From NCBI GenBank assembly GCA_020072785.1, contig JAIQGG010000001.1:124001-188000 (forward strand): a stretch of 64,000 bases of DNA. The letters run 5' to 3'. The position numbers and the translations under genes are program-made. Under the pieces are notes generated by a model. The model did no database searches. It had not been told where the DNA came from and saw only the letters and a list, made by a program, of their open reading frames with translations. Shown here one piece after another: positions 1-12,312 of the stretch; within the stretch, counting starts at the first letter, position 1, and every line of letters begins with the position of its first letter. The stretch is from Terriglobia bacterium. Its GTDB lineage: Bacteria > Acidobacteriota > Terriglobia > Acidiferrales > UBA7541.

Positions 1-87
1 GATTCTACGGGAGTTAAAATTCTGTACCCGCGACGCTCTGCGCCGCATCTCTGTTAGTGAGAGTCATCCCCAGGAGGAAGTAGCCCC

Positions 88-402
88 ATGACCCGGCAGT
101 ACAAAGAGACGGTGGGCGTGCGCCGCACCGGTTGGGCGGCGTTGGACCGCGATCCGCAAGAGGACAAAGTGGAGTTCACCTGTCCGCACTGCGGCGAACG
201 CGGCAGCAAGACGGCGCGTCGCGAACGCGCTCTGTATCACTTCACGGACGGCTTCCTGCAGGATCTGCAAGGCGAGGTCACGCAGTGCCGCTCGTGCGGC
301 CACTCGATGCGCGTCGTCCCGGTAGTGCTCTTGCACGATCAGGACGAAGCACGGCGCTTCGAAGCCGTGTTCAGCGAAGAGCTGGCCACCAGCGCTCCCT
401 GA
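88..402 (+). CDS. Small zinc-ribbon protein of unknown function
   Basis: A 104-residue soluble protein. It has two Cys pairs, CPHCGERG near residues 32-39 and CRSCGH near 67-72, spaced as in a zinc ribbon. No signal peptide or membrane segment is visible. The ATG follows a strong AGGAGG about 10 bases upstream, which fixes the start. Zinc ribbons of this size commonly bind nucleic acid or partner proteins, but nothing here shows which. It stands alone on the plus strand, and the next gene converges on it. Function unknown. Confidence 0.7.
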   Translation: MTRQYKETVGVRRTGWAALDRDPQEDKVEFTCPHCGERGSKTARRERALYHFTDGFLQDLQGEVTQCRSCGHSMRVVPVVLLHDQDEARRFEAVFSEELATSAP

Positions 403-477
403 AGCACGCCGAAACAATTCGGGGCGCAGGCACCTGGCCGGGCCCCATTGCTTGCGCAGAACTATACCTGCCTGCTG

Positions 478-807
478 CTAACGCTCATCGCGATCGCCAT
501 CATCCCAATCGCGCCCGTGGTGCCGGCGCCGCCCCTCCTCGCGCCGGCGCTCCTGCTCCTGCCAGCAGCGCTCGCGCTCCTCGCGCAGCTCATGCCGCCA
601 GTGATTCGCTTGCCGGCTGTAGTAGCCGTGGCGCTCGATGACGATTTCCAGTTTCCACGCGGCGCGCTGCACGCGGCGCTGGCAATCCGTCCGGTCGTGC
701 GCTTGCGCGCTGCCGGCGCCCGCGAACAGGAAAAAGCCGCCCAGTACCGCCGCGGCCAGGGCCGCCTGCCCGAATCGTTTCTGCATGGAATCGCGCAATG
801 CGTGCAT
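478..807 (-). CDS. Small secreted, charge-rich protein
   Basis: About 109 residues. A hydrophobic signal peptide ends near SAQA, then comes a short mature part rich in Arg, Glu, His and Trp with a strongly basic/acidic tail (REERERC, RRREEGRRRHHGRD). I chose the ATG at 807 because GGGAGG lies about 6 bases upstream and it places the signal peptide at the N terminus; a longer upstream reading adds 50 unlikely residues. Two Cys in the mature part could form a disulfide. Family not recognised; probably periplasmic. Confidence 0.6.
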   Translation of the reverse strand: MHALRDSMQKRFGQAALAAAVLGGFFLFAGAGSAQAHDRTDCQRRVQRAAWKLEIVIERHGYYSRQANHWRHELREERERCWQEQERRREEGRRRHHGRDWDDGDRDER

Positions 808-999
808 GAACCCCTCCCGGGCTATTCCTCCCGGGCGGGGGCGGGGGAATGTCTGATTCATCGAACACGGCGGCAGGGAAAAACTCTCGCGGGGAGTGGG
901 AGGGTGAAAACTTTTGTTGTTTATGCAGCAGCGCCGTGCGGAATTTATCCCGGCCATGCCGGAAGGCTGAGGCTACCAGATGATGCCAAAAGACAGGCC

Positions 1000-1872
1000 T
1001 CAGTACGCTTGCAGGAAGGAATCGAGCTTCATGTGGTACTTCTCGAGGCCGCCGCGGATGTGGTCGAATGCTTCGTCCACGGTATCCGCGAACTGCAGCA
1101 GCTTGTACTCCTCCTCGCGGATTGTGCCCCAGCGCAGAAAGGCCTTCCAGTTCATCACTTCATCCCAGTATTTGCGGCCATAGATCAGCACGATGTTGTG
1201 CCGGGGGATCTTCCCGGTCTGCAGCAGCGTGAGCATCTCCCACAGTTCGTCCATGGTGCCGAAGCCGCCGGGAAACACGATCAGGGCCTTGGCGATCTGC
1301 GCGAACCACAGTTTGCGCATGAAGAAATAGTGGAAATTGAAGCTCAGCTCCGGACTGATGAAAGGATTCGCGTACTGTTCGTGGGGCAGCTCGATGGACA
1401 GACCGATGGACTTCCCGCCGGCTTCGATAGCCCCGCGGTTCGCGGCCTCCATGATGCCCGGGCCGCCGCCGGAGCAGATCACGAAACGCCGCGGCTTGGG
1501 ACCGAGGGTCAGCGCCCAGGTGGTGATCTTGTGCGAGAGCTGGCGCGCCTCTTCGTAGTAGCGCGACATTTCGACCGAGCTCTTCGCGTGACGCAGCGCC
1601 GCGCGGTGTGCCGGGCGTTCCGCCGCAGGCAGCTTGGCTTCGCGCACATGCTTCAGCCGCGTCAGGCGGGCCGCCGCCGTCTCGTGCGCTTCGATGCGCG
1701 CCGAGCCGAACATCACGATGGTGTCGCCGATACCTTGCTTCTTGAGCTGCACCAGAGGATGGAGATATTCGGAGAGGATACGGATCGGCCGCGCGGGAAT
1801 GCTTTTCAAGAATCTTGCATCTTCGTGAGGCGCGGGCGGTGCATGCGTCGGCTTCGGGCGGGAATGGGACAT
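1000..1872 (-). CDS. LOG-family protein (lysine decarboxylase-like fold)
   Basis: 290 residues. It carries both signatures of the LOG/YgdH family: SGGGPGIMEAANRGA near 134-148 and PGGFGTMDE near 201-209, which form the nucleotide-binding and catalytic pocket. Family members hydrolyse nucleoside 5'-monophosphates, releasing the base and ribose 5-phosphate; many are misnamed lysine decarboxylases. An N-terminal extension of about 45 residues precedes the Rossmann-like core. The ATG at 1872 has GGAGG about 7 bases upstream. The next gene is divergent, so the two starts share one short promoter region. Substrate is unknown. Confidence 0.85.
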   Translation of the reverse strand: MSHSRPKPTHAPPAPHEDARFLKSIPARPIRILSEYLHPLVQLKKQGIGDTIVMFGSARIEAHETAAARLTRLKHVREAKLPAAERPAHRAALRHAKSSVEMSRYYEEARQLSHKITTWALTLGPKPRRFVICSGGGPGIMEAANRGAIEAGGKSIGLSIELPHEQYANPFISPELSFNFHYFFMRKLWFAQIAKALIVFPGGFGTMDELWEMLTLLQTGKIPRHNIVLIYGRKYWDEVMNWKAFLRWGTIREEEYKLLQFADTVDEAFDHIRGGLEKYHMKLDSFLQAY

Positions 1873-2029
1873 GGGGCTTCCTCCAGAATGCAGCGACATT
1901 CATTCTAGGAGCTGGTGTGACCCGCGGCAACGATTCCCGCCGCCCCTGCGTCCTATTGGGTACACTGCAATAGCACGGATGGACCTAGTTCCGACCCGCT
2001 CGGGGGTCTACGCTGCCAGGGAGCCCGCC

Positions 2030-3193
2030 ATGAAGCCACTCTCGACTTCTACCTTGACCCTCCTGCTGCTGGGGCTTTCCCTAGCCGCCGCCCCTCTCCG
2101 CGCGCAGGCCCCCGCTGGCCCCCTGCCCCCCGAGCCCGGTACCCCCCTGCAGGAGGCGCCGCAGGCCAAAGCGCCGCGCATTCAGGTGCGCGTCTCCCTG
2201 GTGAGCACCCCGGTGACCGTACGCGACAAGAGCGGCCAGATGATCCACAACCTCGCGGAAAACGAGTTTCGCGTCCTGGATAACGGCGTCCCGCAGAAGA
2301 TCACGCACTTCGATCTCGGCGGCGACCCGCTCTCCCTCGTCCTCCTCATCGAGAACAGCTCGCGCGTCGCCCCGCTGCTCCCGGAGCTGCGCAAGACCGG
2401 CATACTCTTCACCCAGACGGTCATGGGCCCCACTGGCGAAGCCGCCGTGGTCACCTTCAACGATTCCGTCGACAAGTTGCAGGATTTTTCCGCGGATGCC
2501 GAGAGCATCGAGAAGACCATCGCGCAGCTGAAAGCCGGCACCTCCGGCGCGAAACTCTTCGACGCCATGGCCGTGGCCGTGGAGATGCTCTCCGGCCGCG
2601 GCAATACCACGGCTGCGGGCGCGCCGGCCGGCGTTCCCACGCGCCGCCGCGTCCTCCTCGTGGTCTCCGAAGCCACCGACGCGGGCAGCGAGTCCAAGCT
2701 CGGCGAAGTCCTGCGCCAGGCGCAGCACGCCAACGTCACTATTTACAGCGTGGGCCTCTCCACCACCCGCGCCCAGTTGCAGGCCGAACCCCGGCAAACC
2801 ACGCCGCAGATCACCCCGCCGGGCACCTTCCCGCAGCCTCCGCAGCCCGGCACGGTGCAGACCCCCACCAGCGAGCAGCAGCGCTACGGCAACATCGACC
2901 TCATGGCTTTAGTCGTCTGGGCCATCAGCCACGTGAAAGGCCAGGTAAAAGATCACGCCCTGGAAGTCGCCACCACCGCCACCGGGGGCATGCATGTCGC
3001 CACCTTCCGCGACCGCTCCATCGAGAAGGCCATCGATGAGATCGGCGGCGAGCTGCACTCCCAGTACACCCTCAGCTACACGCCCAGCGGCGCCAGCGAC
3101 TACGGCTACCACGAAATTAAAGTGGAAATTTCCCGCCCCGGCCTGAAGGTCCGCGCCCGCCCCGGCTACTACCTCGCCGCTCCGGAAAGCTGA
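2030..3193 (+). CDS. Secreted VWFA-domain protein of the acidobacterial type
   Basis: 387 residues with a signal peptide (hydrophobic run ending near PLRAQA), a Pro-rich linker, then a domain starting near residue 45 (RVSLVSTPVTVRDKSG) typical of the acidobacterial VWFA-related family. The core follows as LVLLIENSSR and VLLVVSEATDAG. The usual MIDAS signature DxSxS is ENSS here, so metal binding may be weakened. The C-terminal part (YTLSYTPSG, KVRARPGYY) matches the family ending. The ATG at 2030 follows AGGGAG. Role unknown; family members are exported and probably mediate protein contacts. Confidence 0.85.
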   Translation: MKPLSTSTLTLLLLGLSLAAAPLRAQAPAGPLPPEPGTPLQEAPQAKAPRIQVRVSLVSTPVTVRDKSGQMIHNLAENEFRVLDNGVPQKITHFDLGGDPLSLVLLIENSSRVAPLLPELRKTGILFTQTVMGPTGEAAVVTFNDSVDKLQDFSADAESIEKTIAQLKAGTSGAKLFDAMAVAVEMLSGRGNTTAAGAPAGVPTRRRVLLVVSEATDAGSESKLGEVLRQAQHANVTIYSVGLSTTRAQLQAEPRQTTPQITPPGTFPQPPQPGTVQTPTSEQQRYGNIDLMALVVWAISHVKGQVKDHALEVATTATGGMHVATFRDRSIEKAIDEIGGELHSQYTLSYTPSGASDYGYHEIKVEISRPGLKVRARPGYYLAAPES

Positions 3194-3268
3194 CGATCCG
3201 GCGAGGAGGATCGGCATCCGGAGGAGCATCGCGACGAAGGGTCTCTCCCTGTCGCGCACTGCTTATCT

Positions 3269-3291
3269 GTTGAAAGCATCGCGGTCACACG
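3269..3291. repeat. Degenerate copy of the TGACCGC palindrome
   Basis: The right half (TCGCGGTCACAC) and the outer GTTGA match the repeat seen at 15843-15896, but the left stem arm is altered (AAAGCA in place of CCGCT). It lies between two converging genes. Confidence 0.4.
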
Positions 3292-3300
3292 TGAAATTGT

Positions 3301-3663
3301 TCAGAGCATCTGCTGCCAGAAGGCGGACTCGCGCGAGGCCAGCACCGCGTCTTTGCGCGCGTTCCAGCGCAGGAAATGCGGCGTCTTGGTGTGCCGCGCG
3401 TGGTCCTCGCGGCTGGCCCACACTTCGTGCAGCAGCAACGCGCCGGGGGCATCCGCCGCGCGGTACAAGTCGAAGCGCAGGCAGCCCTCTTCGCGGCGCG
3501 TGGGGGCCACCAGGGCGCGCAGTTCGGCCTCCAGCAGCGTGGCCTGCCCTTCCTTGGCGCGCAGAATCACGATCAGCGTCTCGGCGCCCTTCGGCAGCCG
3601 CGCGCTCTTCCCCGCGGCGCGCCTGCGCCTGGGGGCCCGCTTCTTCCGTGTGCGTGTGCTCAT
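3301..3663 (-). CDS. Antibiotic-biosynthesis-monooxygenase (ABM) domain protein
   Basis: 120 residues. A very basic N-terminal stretch (RTRKKRAPRRRR) is followed by a ferredoxin-like ABM/YgiN domain. Family marks are EGQATLLEAELRALV, EEGCLRFDLYRA and LLHEVWASREDHARH, ending in the aromatic W-Q-Q tail. Members act as dimeric quinol or polyketide monooxygenases, or as heme-degrading or regulatory proteins; the substrate cannot be told here. The ATG at 3663 is the first that excludes an unlikely N-terminal extension. The basic tail is unusual for the family and could bind nucleic acid or a membrane. Confidence 0.75.
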   Translation of the reverse strand: MSTRTRKKRAPRRRRAAGKSARLPKGAETLIVILRAKEGQATLLEAELRALVAPTRREEGCLRFDLYRAADAPGALLLHEVWASREDHARHTKTPHFLRWNARKDAVLASRESAFWQQML

Positions 3664-3706
3664 GGCGCGGGATTCTACTCCAAAACGCTCTTCGGCGCTT
3701 CCTGTA

Positions 3707-3726
3707 GCACAGGCTTCAGCCTGTGC
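3707..3726. repeat. Palindromic repeat, TTCA-loop family
   Basis: Perfect hairpin with arms GCACAGGC and GCCTGTGC and loop TTCA, preceded by TGTA. Other copies with the same loop and a TAGC/CAGC flank but different stem bases lie at 7199 and 30789. Confidence 0.7.
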
Positions 3727-3819
3727 CGGCACAGCGTCCCCTGCCGGCAGAGAAGTGCGCACAGGCTCCCGGCCGAGCCGGGGCCAGTTCGGTCTGGGGG
3801 TACAAAGGCAGGAACCCGC

Positions 3820-4248
3820 TCAGGTGGCCGGGACGAAAATCCGCGGCGGCACCAGCCCTCCGAAGATCTCTTCGTAGTCGTAGGCCCCGGTTTCGTTCTT
3901 CTTGTAGGGCATGAAGCATTCCATGGAGGTGCCGTCGGCAGCTTCCAGGGAAATGGCGATGGCGCTGACCTTTTCGCCTTCCGCTTCTTTCGCCACCAGC
4001 ACGTCGCAGCAGATCGCCCCGGCGCGGCACTCCCCGCGCTGCGCCGCTTCGCGCAGGCTCTCCACCAGCAGCTCCACCAGTTCCGCCGGGGGCAAACTCT
4101 CGGCCTCGGGCTTGGCCGCGAATCCGCGGACCTGGCCCTGCGCATCCATGGTTCCGGCAAACGGCGGAAACGATCCGCGCTCGGTGAGTACCTGCTGGGC
4201 AAAGGGGATCAGGGCTCCGAGCAGATTGCTGAGGTCCTCACGGCTCAT
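3820..4248 (-). CDS. Conserved-looking hypothetical protein
   Basis: 142-residue acidic soluble protein with no signal peptide or membrane span. It has two Cys in GAICCDVLV and a C-terminal segment MPYKKNETGAYDYEEIFG that looks structured. AAGGAG lies about 8 bases before the ATG, and codon use resembles the neighbours, so it is very likely a real gene. I do not recognise the family. It is the last gene before the gyrA 3' region. Confidence 0.65.
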   Translation of the reverse strand: MSREDLSNLLGALIPFAQQVLTERGSFPPFAGTMDAQGQVRGFAAKPEAESLPPAELVELLVESLREAAQRGECRAGAICCDVLVAKEAEGEKVSAIAISLEAADGTSMECFMPYKKNETGAYDYEEIFGGLVPPRIFVPAT

Positions 4249-4400
4249 TGCAGTGCTCCTTGGAAACGCGCTCTTCCGCAGAGCGTGAGCCGGGCCGCTT
4301 GAAAAAGCTGGGCCGGCGCCCTTTGAAGGAAGCGTATCTTACGCCTGCCCGGCAGGCCGCGCATTCTTTTTCTTGCCGCGCGGATGGTAACGGCGCCCTG

Positions 4401-4422
4401 TAGCGCGGGGCGCCAGCCCCGC
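4401..4422. repeat. GC-rich palindrome downstream of gyrA
   Basis: Arms GCGGGGC (4405-4411) and GCCCCGC (4416-4422), loop GCCA, preceded by TGTAGC as in the other repeats of this family. A short T run follows on the plus strand. It may end transcription but is oriented away from gyrA. Confidence 0.5.
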
Positions 4423-4530
4423 GGCCTTTTCTTCGCATGCCGCGGCCGCCGCGAACCCCCCGCACGGCTCCCGCTGGTCGCCCTGCGCTACAGCGCCAAC
4501 GCCAGGGTGCGGGCCAGAGCAGGGTTGCCG

Positions 4531-7164
4531 CTATTTCTTCACTTCCTCGTGATCTTCTTCCTGGAGTCCGGCGGCCGCGGCCACGCTGTCGTCCCCGTCG
4601 AGGCGCAGCAGGCGCACGCCCTGCGTGGAGCGCCCGGCCTCGCGGATTTCGTTGGCGTGCACGCGGATCACTTTGCCGTGCTCGGTGATCAGCATCACGT
4701 CGGATTCTTCGGTCACCTGCAGCGTGCCCACCACCGAGCCGTTGCGTTCGGTGGTCTTCATGTTCACCACGCCCTTGCCGCCGCGCGAGGTGATGCGGTA
4801 TTCCGCGAGCGGGGTGCGCTTGCCGTAGCCTTTTTCGGAAACCGTCAGCATCAGCGTGGTCAGCGAATCCTTGATGTGCTCGTTTTCCAGTTCCTCGAGA
4901 TTTTGCGTCGTCGTCTGGTGCTCCTTGGCGATGATCTCGAAGTCCGGCTGCACCGCGTCCATGCTCACCACGTAATCGTCCTTGTCGAGATCCATGCCGT
5001 TGACCCCGCCCGCCGCGCGGCCCATCGAGCGCACTTCCGTCTCCCGGAAGAGAATGGCCTGGCCCTCGTGGCTCGCCAGGAAGATCATCTGCTTGCCGTC
5101 GGTCAGCTTGGCCCCGATCAGCTCGTCCTTGGCCTCCAGGCTGATGGCGATGATCCCCGTCGAGCGCGGGTTGGAGAATTCCGTCAGCGCCGACTTCTTC
5201 ACCGTCCCATTCTTCGTGGCCAGAAAGACGAAGCGGCCCTCTTCCTCCAGGTTGTGCGCCGCCACCAGCGCCGTCAGCTTCTCGTCCTCCTGGAATTTCA
5301 CCAGGCTGGAGATGGCCTTGCCGCGCGTGGCCGCCGCCGCTTCCGGCAGCTCGTACACCTTGAGCCAGTACACCCGGCCCTTGGAGGTGAACAGCAGAAT
5401 GTAGCTGTGCGCCGAAGCGACGAAGAGATATTCGACGAAATCCTCTTCCTTGGTGCGCGCCCCGATGCGCCCCTTGCCCCCGCGCGACTGGTGCCGGTAG
5501 GTGTCCACCGCCGTGCGCTTGATGTATCCGGCGTGGCTCACGGTGATAAGCATGTCCGTGTCCGCGATCAGGTCTTCCAGCTTGATCTCGTCCACCTTGT
5601 CCACGATCTGCGTGCGCCGGTCGTCCCCGTAGGTCTTCTGGATCTCGCGCAGCTCGCTGACGATCACCTGCTTCAGCTTTTTCTCGCTGCCCAGGATTTC
5701 CCGCAGTTCGGCGATGCGCTCGCGCAGCTGCTTCAGTTCCTTGAGAATGTCGTCGATGGAGAGCTGCGTCAGGCGGTGCAGTTGCAATTCCAGGATGGCA
5801 TCGATCTGCAGGTAGGAGAGCCCGGCCGGCGCCGTGAGCCCGTATTTCTTGCGGTCCACGGTGACGCCCGCCAGTTTCTTCTCCACGCCCTTCTCGTTGA
5901 CCACCACCTGCGTGTTGCTGAAATACTTGAACAGGTTTTCCCTGGCCTCCGCGCGGTTCGCCGATCCGCGGATGATGCGGATGACGTTGTCCAGGTGATC
6001 CAGGGCGATCTGGTAGCCCAGCAGGATGTGCTCGCGCTCCTCGGCCTTGCGCAGGTCGAAGCGCGTGCGCCGCACGATGACGTCGCGGCGGTGCTCGATG
6101 AACAGGCGGATGAACTCCAGCAGCCCCAGTTCTTTCGGCTGCCCCCCGACGATCGCCAGCAGGATCATGCCGAACGATTCCTGCATCTGCGTGTGCTTGA
6201 AAAGATTGTTGAGGATGAGCTGCGACTCTTCGCCGCGCTTGAGCTCGATGACGATGCGCATGCCGTCGCGGTCGCTCTCGTCGCGCACGTCGGAGATGCC
6301 TTCGATCTTCTTGGTCTGCACCAGGTCGGCGATGCGCTCGATCAGCTTGGACTTGTTCACCTGGTAGGGAATTTCCGTCACCACGATGTTCTCGCGGTCC
6401 TTCCCGGCGTCCTCGATCGCCGCCTTGGCGCGCATGGTGAAGCTGCCGCGCCCCGTCTTGTAGGCCTGCTCGATGCCTTCGCGCCCCGCGATGTATCCGC
6501 CCGTCGGCAGATCCGGCCCGGGCACCAGCTTCATCACCTCTTTCAGCGTGGCTTCCGGCTTTTCCACCACCAGCACGGTGGCTTCGACGATTTCGCGCAG
6601 GTTGTGCGGCGGGATGTTCGTGGCCATGCCCACCGCGATGCCGCTGGCCCCGTTCACCAGCAGATTCGGCACGCGCGTCGGCAGGACCGTGGGCTCCTGC
6701 TCGGTTTCGTCGAAGTTCGGCAGGAAGTCGACGGTTTCCTTCTCGATGTCCGCCAGCAGCTCTTCCGCGATTTTCGCCAGGCGCGCTTCCGTGTAGCGCA
6801 TCGCCGCCGGCATGTCCCCGTCCACCGAGCCGAAGTTGCCCTGGCCGTCCACCAGCGGATAGCGCAGGTTGAAGGGCTGCGCCATGCGCACCAGCGCGTC
6901 GTATACCGGCGAGTCGCCGTGCGGGTGGAACTTGCCCAGTACTTCGCCGACGATCTTCGCGCACTTGCGGTAGGACTTCGTGGACGTCAGCCCCAGCTCG
7001 TACATCCCGAAGAGGATGCGGCGGTGCACGGGCTTCAGCCCGTCGCGCACGTCGGGCAGCGCGCGGCCGATGATCACGCTCATGGCGTAGTCGAGATAGG
7101 ACTTCTTCATCTCGGCTTCGATATCCACCGGCAGCATTACGGATGTATTTGTCTCGTCAGCCAT
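4531..7164 (-). CDS. gyrA: DNA gyrase subunit A
   Basis: 877 residues, full length. This is the DNA breakage-reunion subunit of gyrase, which works as A2B2 to introduce negative supercoils. The catalytic tyrosine is Y124 in [10 protein letters not shown]. The quinolone-determining region reads [10 protein letters not shown] (residues 80-89), keeping the Ser and Asp that are usually mutated in resistance. The C-terminal beta-pinwheel has a GyrA-box-like [10 protein letters not shown] and a second SRGGKG repeat, and an acidic Glu-rich tail ends the protein. The ATG at 7164 follows GAGGAA. It is the last gene of the dnaA-dnaN-gyrB-gyrA block on this strand. Confidence 0.98.
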   Translation of the reverse strand: MADETNTSVMLPVDIEAEMKKSYLDYAMSVIIGRALPDVRDGLKPVHRRILFGMYELGLTSTKSYRKCAKIVGEVLGKFHPHGDSPVYDALVRMAQPFNLRYPLVDGQGNFGSVDGDMPAAMRYTEARLAKIAEELLADIEKETVDFLPNFDETEQEPTVLPTRVPNLLVNGASGIAVGMATNIPPHNLREIVEATVLVVEKPEATLKEVMKLVPGPDLPTGGYIAGREGIEQAYKTGRGSFTMRAKAAIEDAGKDRENIVVTEIPYQVNKSKLIERIADLVQTKKIEGISDVRDESDRDGMRIVIELKRGEESQLILNNLFKHTQMQESFGMILLAIVGGQPKELGLLEFIRLFIEHRRDVIVRRTRFDLRKAEEREHILLGYQIALDHLDNVIRIIRGSANRAEARENLFKYFSNTQVVVNEKGVEKKLAGVTVDRKKYGLTAPAGLSYLQIDAILELQLHRLTQLSIDDILKELKQLRERIAELREILGSEKKLKQVIVSELREIQKTYGDDRRTQIVDKVDEIKLEDLIADTDMLITVSHAGYIKRTAVDTYRHQSRGGKGRIGARTKEEDFVEYLFVASAHSYILLFTSKGRVYWLKVYELPEAAAATRGKAISSLVKFQEDEKLTALVAAHNLEEEGRFVFLATKNGTVKKSALTEFSNPRSTGIIAISLEAKDELIGAKLTDGKQMIFLASHEGQAILFRETEVRSMGRAAGGVNGMDLDKDDYVVSMDAVQPDFEIIAKEHQTTTQNLEELENEHIKDSLTTLMLTVSEKGYGKRTPLAEYRITSRGGKGVVNMKTTERNGSVVGTLQVTEESDVMLITEHGKVIRVHANEIREAGRSTQGVRLLRLDGDDSVAAAAGLQEEDHEEVKK

Positions 7165-7198
7165 TGTTCCTCGTCTATTTTCCTGTCGCTTATGCAGC

Positions 7199-7216
7199 GC
7201 CGGCCTTCAGGCCGGC
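7199..7216. repeat. Palindromic repeat, TTCA-loop family
   Basis: Arms GCCGGCC and GGCCGGC around loop TTCA, preceded by GCAGC. Same layout as the copies at 3707 and 30789. It sits in the spacer upstream of gyrA. Confidence 0.65.
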
Positions 7217-7225
7217 ATCTCCTCG

Positions 7226-7257
7226 GTCATTCCGAGCACAGCGAGGAATCTCTCTTC
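7226..7257. repeat. Dispersed GTCATTCCGAGC-type repeat
   Basis: GTCATTCCGAGC followed by GAGGAATCTC. A related stretch at 16489-16588 has GTCATCCCGAGCGAAG and GGAAAGGATCTCTC. Both lie between genes. The function is unknown. Confidence 0.4.
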
Positions 7258-7348
7258 GCTGCGTGATTCGTGAAACCCTTCACTACCCGAAATTCGCGGT
7301 GGCTTTAACCTGCTCGCTCGTGTTTCGAATTTCGTTTTTCGAGTTTCG

Positions 7349-7606
7349 TCATTTCCCCCGCGCCAGCCGCTCCACCACGTACGCCTTCACCGTGTCGAAC
7401 GCGTCCGCCGCGTTGGTAAACCGCCGCGCCGCGAAATACTCCTCCAGCTCCCGCAAAAACGCATCGCGCTCGGCCGCGCCCGCGAATTCCACCGCCACGC
7501 CGCGCTCGCTATCCGGCGCCGCGCTCGGCGTCGCGCGAAACCCGCTGCAGCTCAGTCCCCGCAGCCCCGGCTCCGTCGTCCACCCCAGTTGATACCGCAT
7601 CCCCAC
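7349..7606 (-). CDS. Small hypothetical protein between gyrB and gyrA
   Basis: 85 residues, predicted soluble. The second half (RDAFLRELEEYFAARRF, ADAFDTVKAYVVERLARG) looks helical and charged. It lies 26 bases downstream of gyrB on the same strand and is probably cotranscribed. The base composition fits a coding gene, but no clear Shine-Dalgarno is seen before the ATG at 7606 (another ATG lies two codons inside). Family not recognised. An insertion between gyrB and gyrA is uncommon but not unique. Confidence 0.5.
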   Translation of the reverse strand: MGMRYQLGWTTEPGLRGLSCSGFRATPSAAPDSERGVAVEFAGAAERDAFLRELEEYFAARRFTNAADAFDTVKAYVVERLARGK

Positions 7607-7632
7607 GCACCATTTCTCAAACCTGTCATTGC

Positions 7633-10561
<2,929 letters not shown>

Positions 10562-11200
10562 TCAGCATCCCTCTTTTCCGCGCTCCTCAGCAGGCCGCGA
10601 AAGAGGATATTCGATGTAGCGCGCCGTTTCTTCCGCCACCTCCCGGCCGCAGAGATGTTCCACCACGGCGAACGCCATTTCGATTCCCGCGGAAACTCCC
10701 GCCGAGGAAAATATTTTGTCGAAGACCACGCGTTGGTCGCGCAGCACGGTCACTCCAGCGTTCATTGACTCCAGGAAATCGCAGGCGCCCCAGTGGGTCG
10801 TGGCCCGCCGGCCCTGGAGCAATCCTGCCTTGGCGAGTACTAGGGCACCGGTGCAGACCGACGTCAGCAATTCGCAGGAACCGGCCTGCCGGCGAATCCA
10901 CGCCAGTGTCTCTTCGTCCGTGAGGAGCGGCCGCGTCCCGAATCCACCCGGCACGACGAGAATATCGATGCGCGGAGCGTCGCGGAAAGACCACGAGGGT
11001 ATGACCTGCAGATCTCCGGTGGTGCGGATGGGCGCTTTTGTCCTGGCTACGGTGAAAACGTAGAAGGGAGCGCTCTCGTCCGATCGGCGCGATTCCACAC
11101 CCGGAAGGAGCCGAGTGCGGGAAAAAACTTCGAAAGGCCCGGCAAAATCGAGGACCTCGACGTCGTCAAAGAGAAGAATGCCGACGTTGAGCTTCTCCAT
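10562..11200 (-). CDS. DJ-1/PfpI-family protein in the recF position
   Basis: 212 residues of the DJ-1/PfpI class I glutamine amidotransferase-like superfamily. The nucleophile elbow is TSVCTGALVLAKAG with Cys116; the motifs VVPGGFGTRPL and EVLDFAGPFEVF resemble isonitrile-hydratase-like or AraC-N-terminal-type members. There is no DNA-binding tail, so it is not a GATase1-like AraC regulator. The ATG overlaps the dnaN stop as TGATG, which implies translational coupling to dnaN. recF usually sits here. The reaction is unknown; hydratase, glyoxalase-type or chaperone roles all occur in the family. Confidence 0.85.
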   Translation of the reverse strand: MEKLNVGILLFDDVEVLDFAGPFEVFSRTRLLPGVESRRSDESAPFYVFTVARTKAPIRTTGDLQVIPSWSFRDAPRIDILVVPGGFGTRPLLTDEETLAWIRRQAGSCELLTSVCTGALVLAKAGLLQGRRATTHWGACDFLESMNAGVTVLRDQRVVFDKIFSSAGVSAGIEMAFAVVEHLCGREVAEETARYIEYPLSRPAEERGKEGC

Positions 11201-12312
11201 CAAATCCTCATGGGCATGATGATGTAGCGGTAGCGGTAATTCTCGTCGGCCAGCGGCCGCAGTTGCCCGGCGGACTGCTCGTCCTTGAGCTCGATGCTGA
11301 TCGGCCCTTCCGCCGCGGCGGCTAGAAAATCCAGCATGTACTGGGCGTTGAAGCCGATGGCCAGCGGCTCGCCTTTATATTCCTTGTCGATCGTTTCCTT
11401 GGCCTCGCCGTACTCCGGGCTCTGCGCGGAGATCTCCACGCCTTCCTTGGACACCGCGAATTTCACGGCGTGCGAGCGCTGATCGGCCAGTTGCGAAACG
11501 CGGCGCACGGCATCGCTCAACTCCGCGCGCTCCAGCACCACCGTGCGATTGTTCTCCTTCGGCAGCACCGCCTCGTAATTCGGGAATTGCCCGGTGAGGA
11601 TCCGCGAGATCAGCAGCCGGTGCCCGGCCTGGAAGAAGAGGTGGCTCTCGTCCTTGGCGAAATCCATGTGCGCGTCGGAGCCCGACGCAGCCGCGAGCTT
11701 CTCGACTTCGTCCATGGCCTTCTTGGGAATCAGCACGCGCACTTCGCCGTTCAAGCCGGCCAGCTTCTGATCCGTCTCCGCCAGCGCCAGGCGGTGCCCG
11801 TCGGTGGCCACCATGGCCAGGGTGTCCGGCTTCAGGATCATCAGCCCGCCGTTGAGCGTGTAGCGCGACTCCTCCATGGAGATGGCGAATTTCGTCCGCC
11901 CGATCAGGCTCTCCAGCACCGCGGCGGGAATCTTCACCAGGGCGTGCGGCATCGCCGGGATGGCCGGGAAATTTTCCTTGGCCATGCCCACCATCTTGTA
12001 CTTTTTCTTGTCGCTGACGATCTCCACCCAGTGGTTCTCGAGCAGCTTGAACTTGATATCGCCCTCGGGGAGCAGGCGCACCAGGTCCAGCAGTTTCTTC
12101 GCGGGGATCGTCCCGGCGCCCTCTTTCTTGATCTTGGCTTCACAGGAGGTGCGGATGCTCAGTTCCAGGTCCGTCGCCGTGATCGTCAGGCGCGCTCCCG
12201 TGGCCTCCACCAGCAGGTTGGACAGGATGGGGATGGTGGTCTTGCGCTCCACGACACCCTGCGTCGTGGTGAGTTCATTCAACAGCGCGGATTTAGTGAC
12301 GCTGAATTCCAT
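11200..12312 (-). CDS. dnaN: DNA polymerase III beta subunit (sliding clamp)
   Basis: 370 residues, the normal length for three clamp domains. Recognised by MEFSVTKSALLNEL, TIPILSNLLVEA, ATDGHRLAL, LISRILTGQFPNYEAVLP and the C-terminal YRYIIMPMRI. The dimer encircles DNA and holds polymerase III and other clamp-binding proteins. I chose ATG 12312, 13 codons inside a longer reading frame, because it matches the family N terminus and has GAGGAA upstream. It lies 667 bases downstream of dnaA. The stop overlaps the start of the PfpI-like gene. Confidence 0.97.
   Translation of the reverse strand: MEFSVTKSALLNELTTTQGVVERKTTIPILSNLLVEATGARLTITATDLELSIRTSCEAKIKKEGAGTIPAKKLLDLVRLLPEGDIKFKLLENHWVEIVSDKKKYKMVGMAKENFPAIPAMPHALVKIPAAVLESLIGRTKFAISMEESRYTLNGGLMILKPDTLAMVATDGHRLALAETDQKLAGLNGEVRVLIPKKAMDEVEKLAAASGSDAHMDFAKDESHLFFQAGHRLLISRILTGQFPNYEAVLPKENNRTVVLERAELSDAVRRVSQLADQRSHAVKFAVSKEGVEISAQSPEYGEAKETIDKEYKGEPLAIGFNAQYMLDFLAAAAEGPISIELKDEQSAGQLRPLADENYRYRYIIMPMRI

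Noticed and set aside
1000-1872. Lysine decarboxylase
   Set aside because: The PGGxGT motif belongs to LOG-type phosphoribohydrolases; the decarboxylase name is a common misannotation.
4898-7164. Quinolone-resistance change in GyrA (Pro where E. coli has Ala84)
   Set aside because: The key Ser and Asp are wild type, and Pro at this position is probably ordinary variation in this phylum; no claim of resistance is justified.
4384-7266. 960-codon open frame antisense to gyrA
   Set aside because: A shadow of the GC-rich gyrA coding frame; composition is His/Arg/Leu-rich with no domain, while gyrA is unmistakable.
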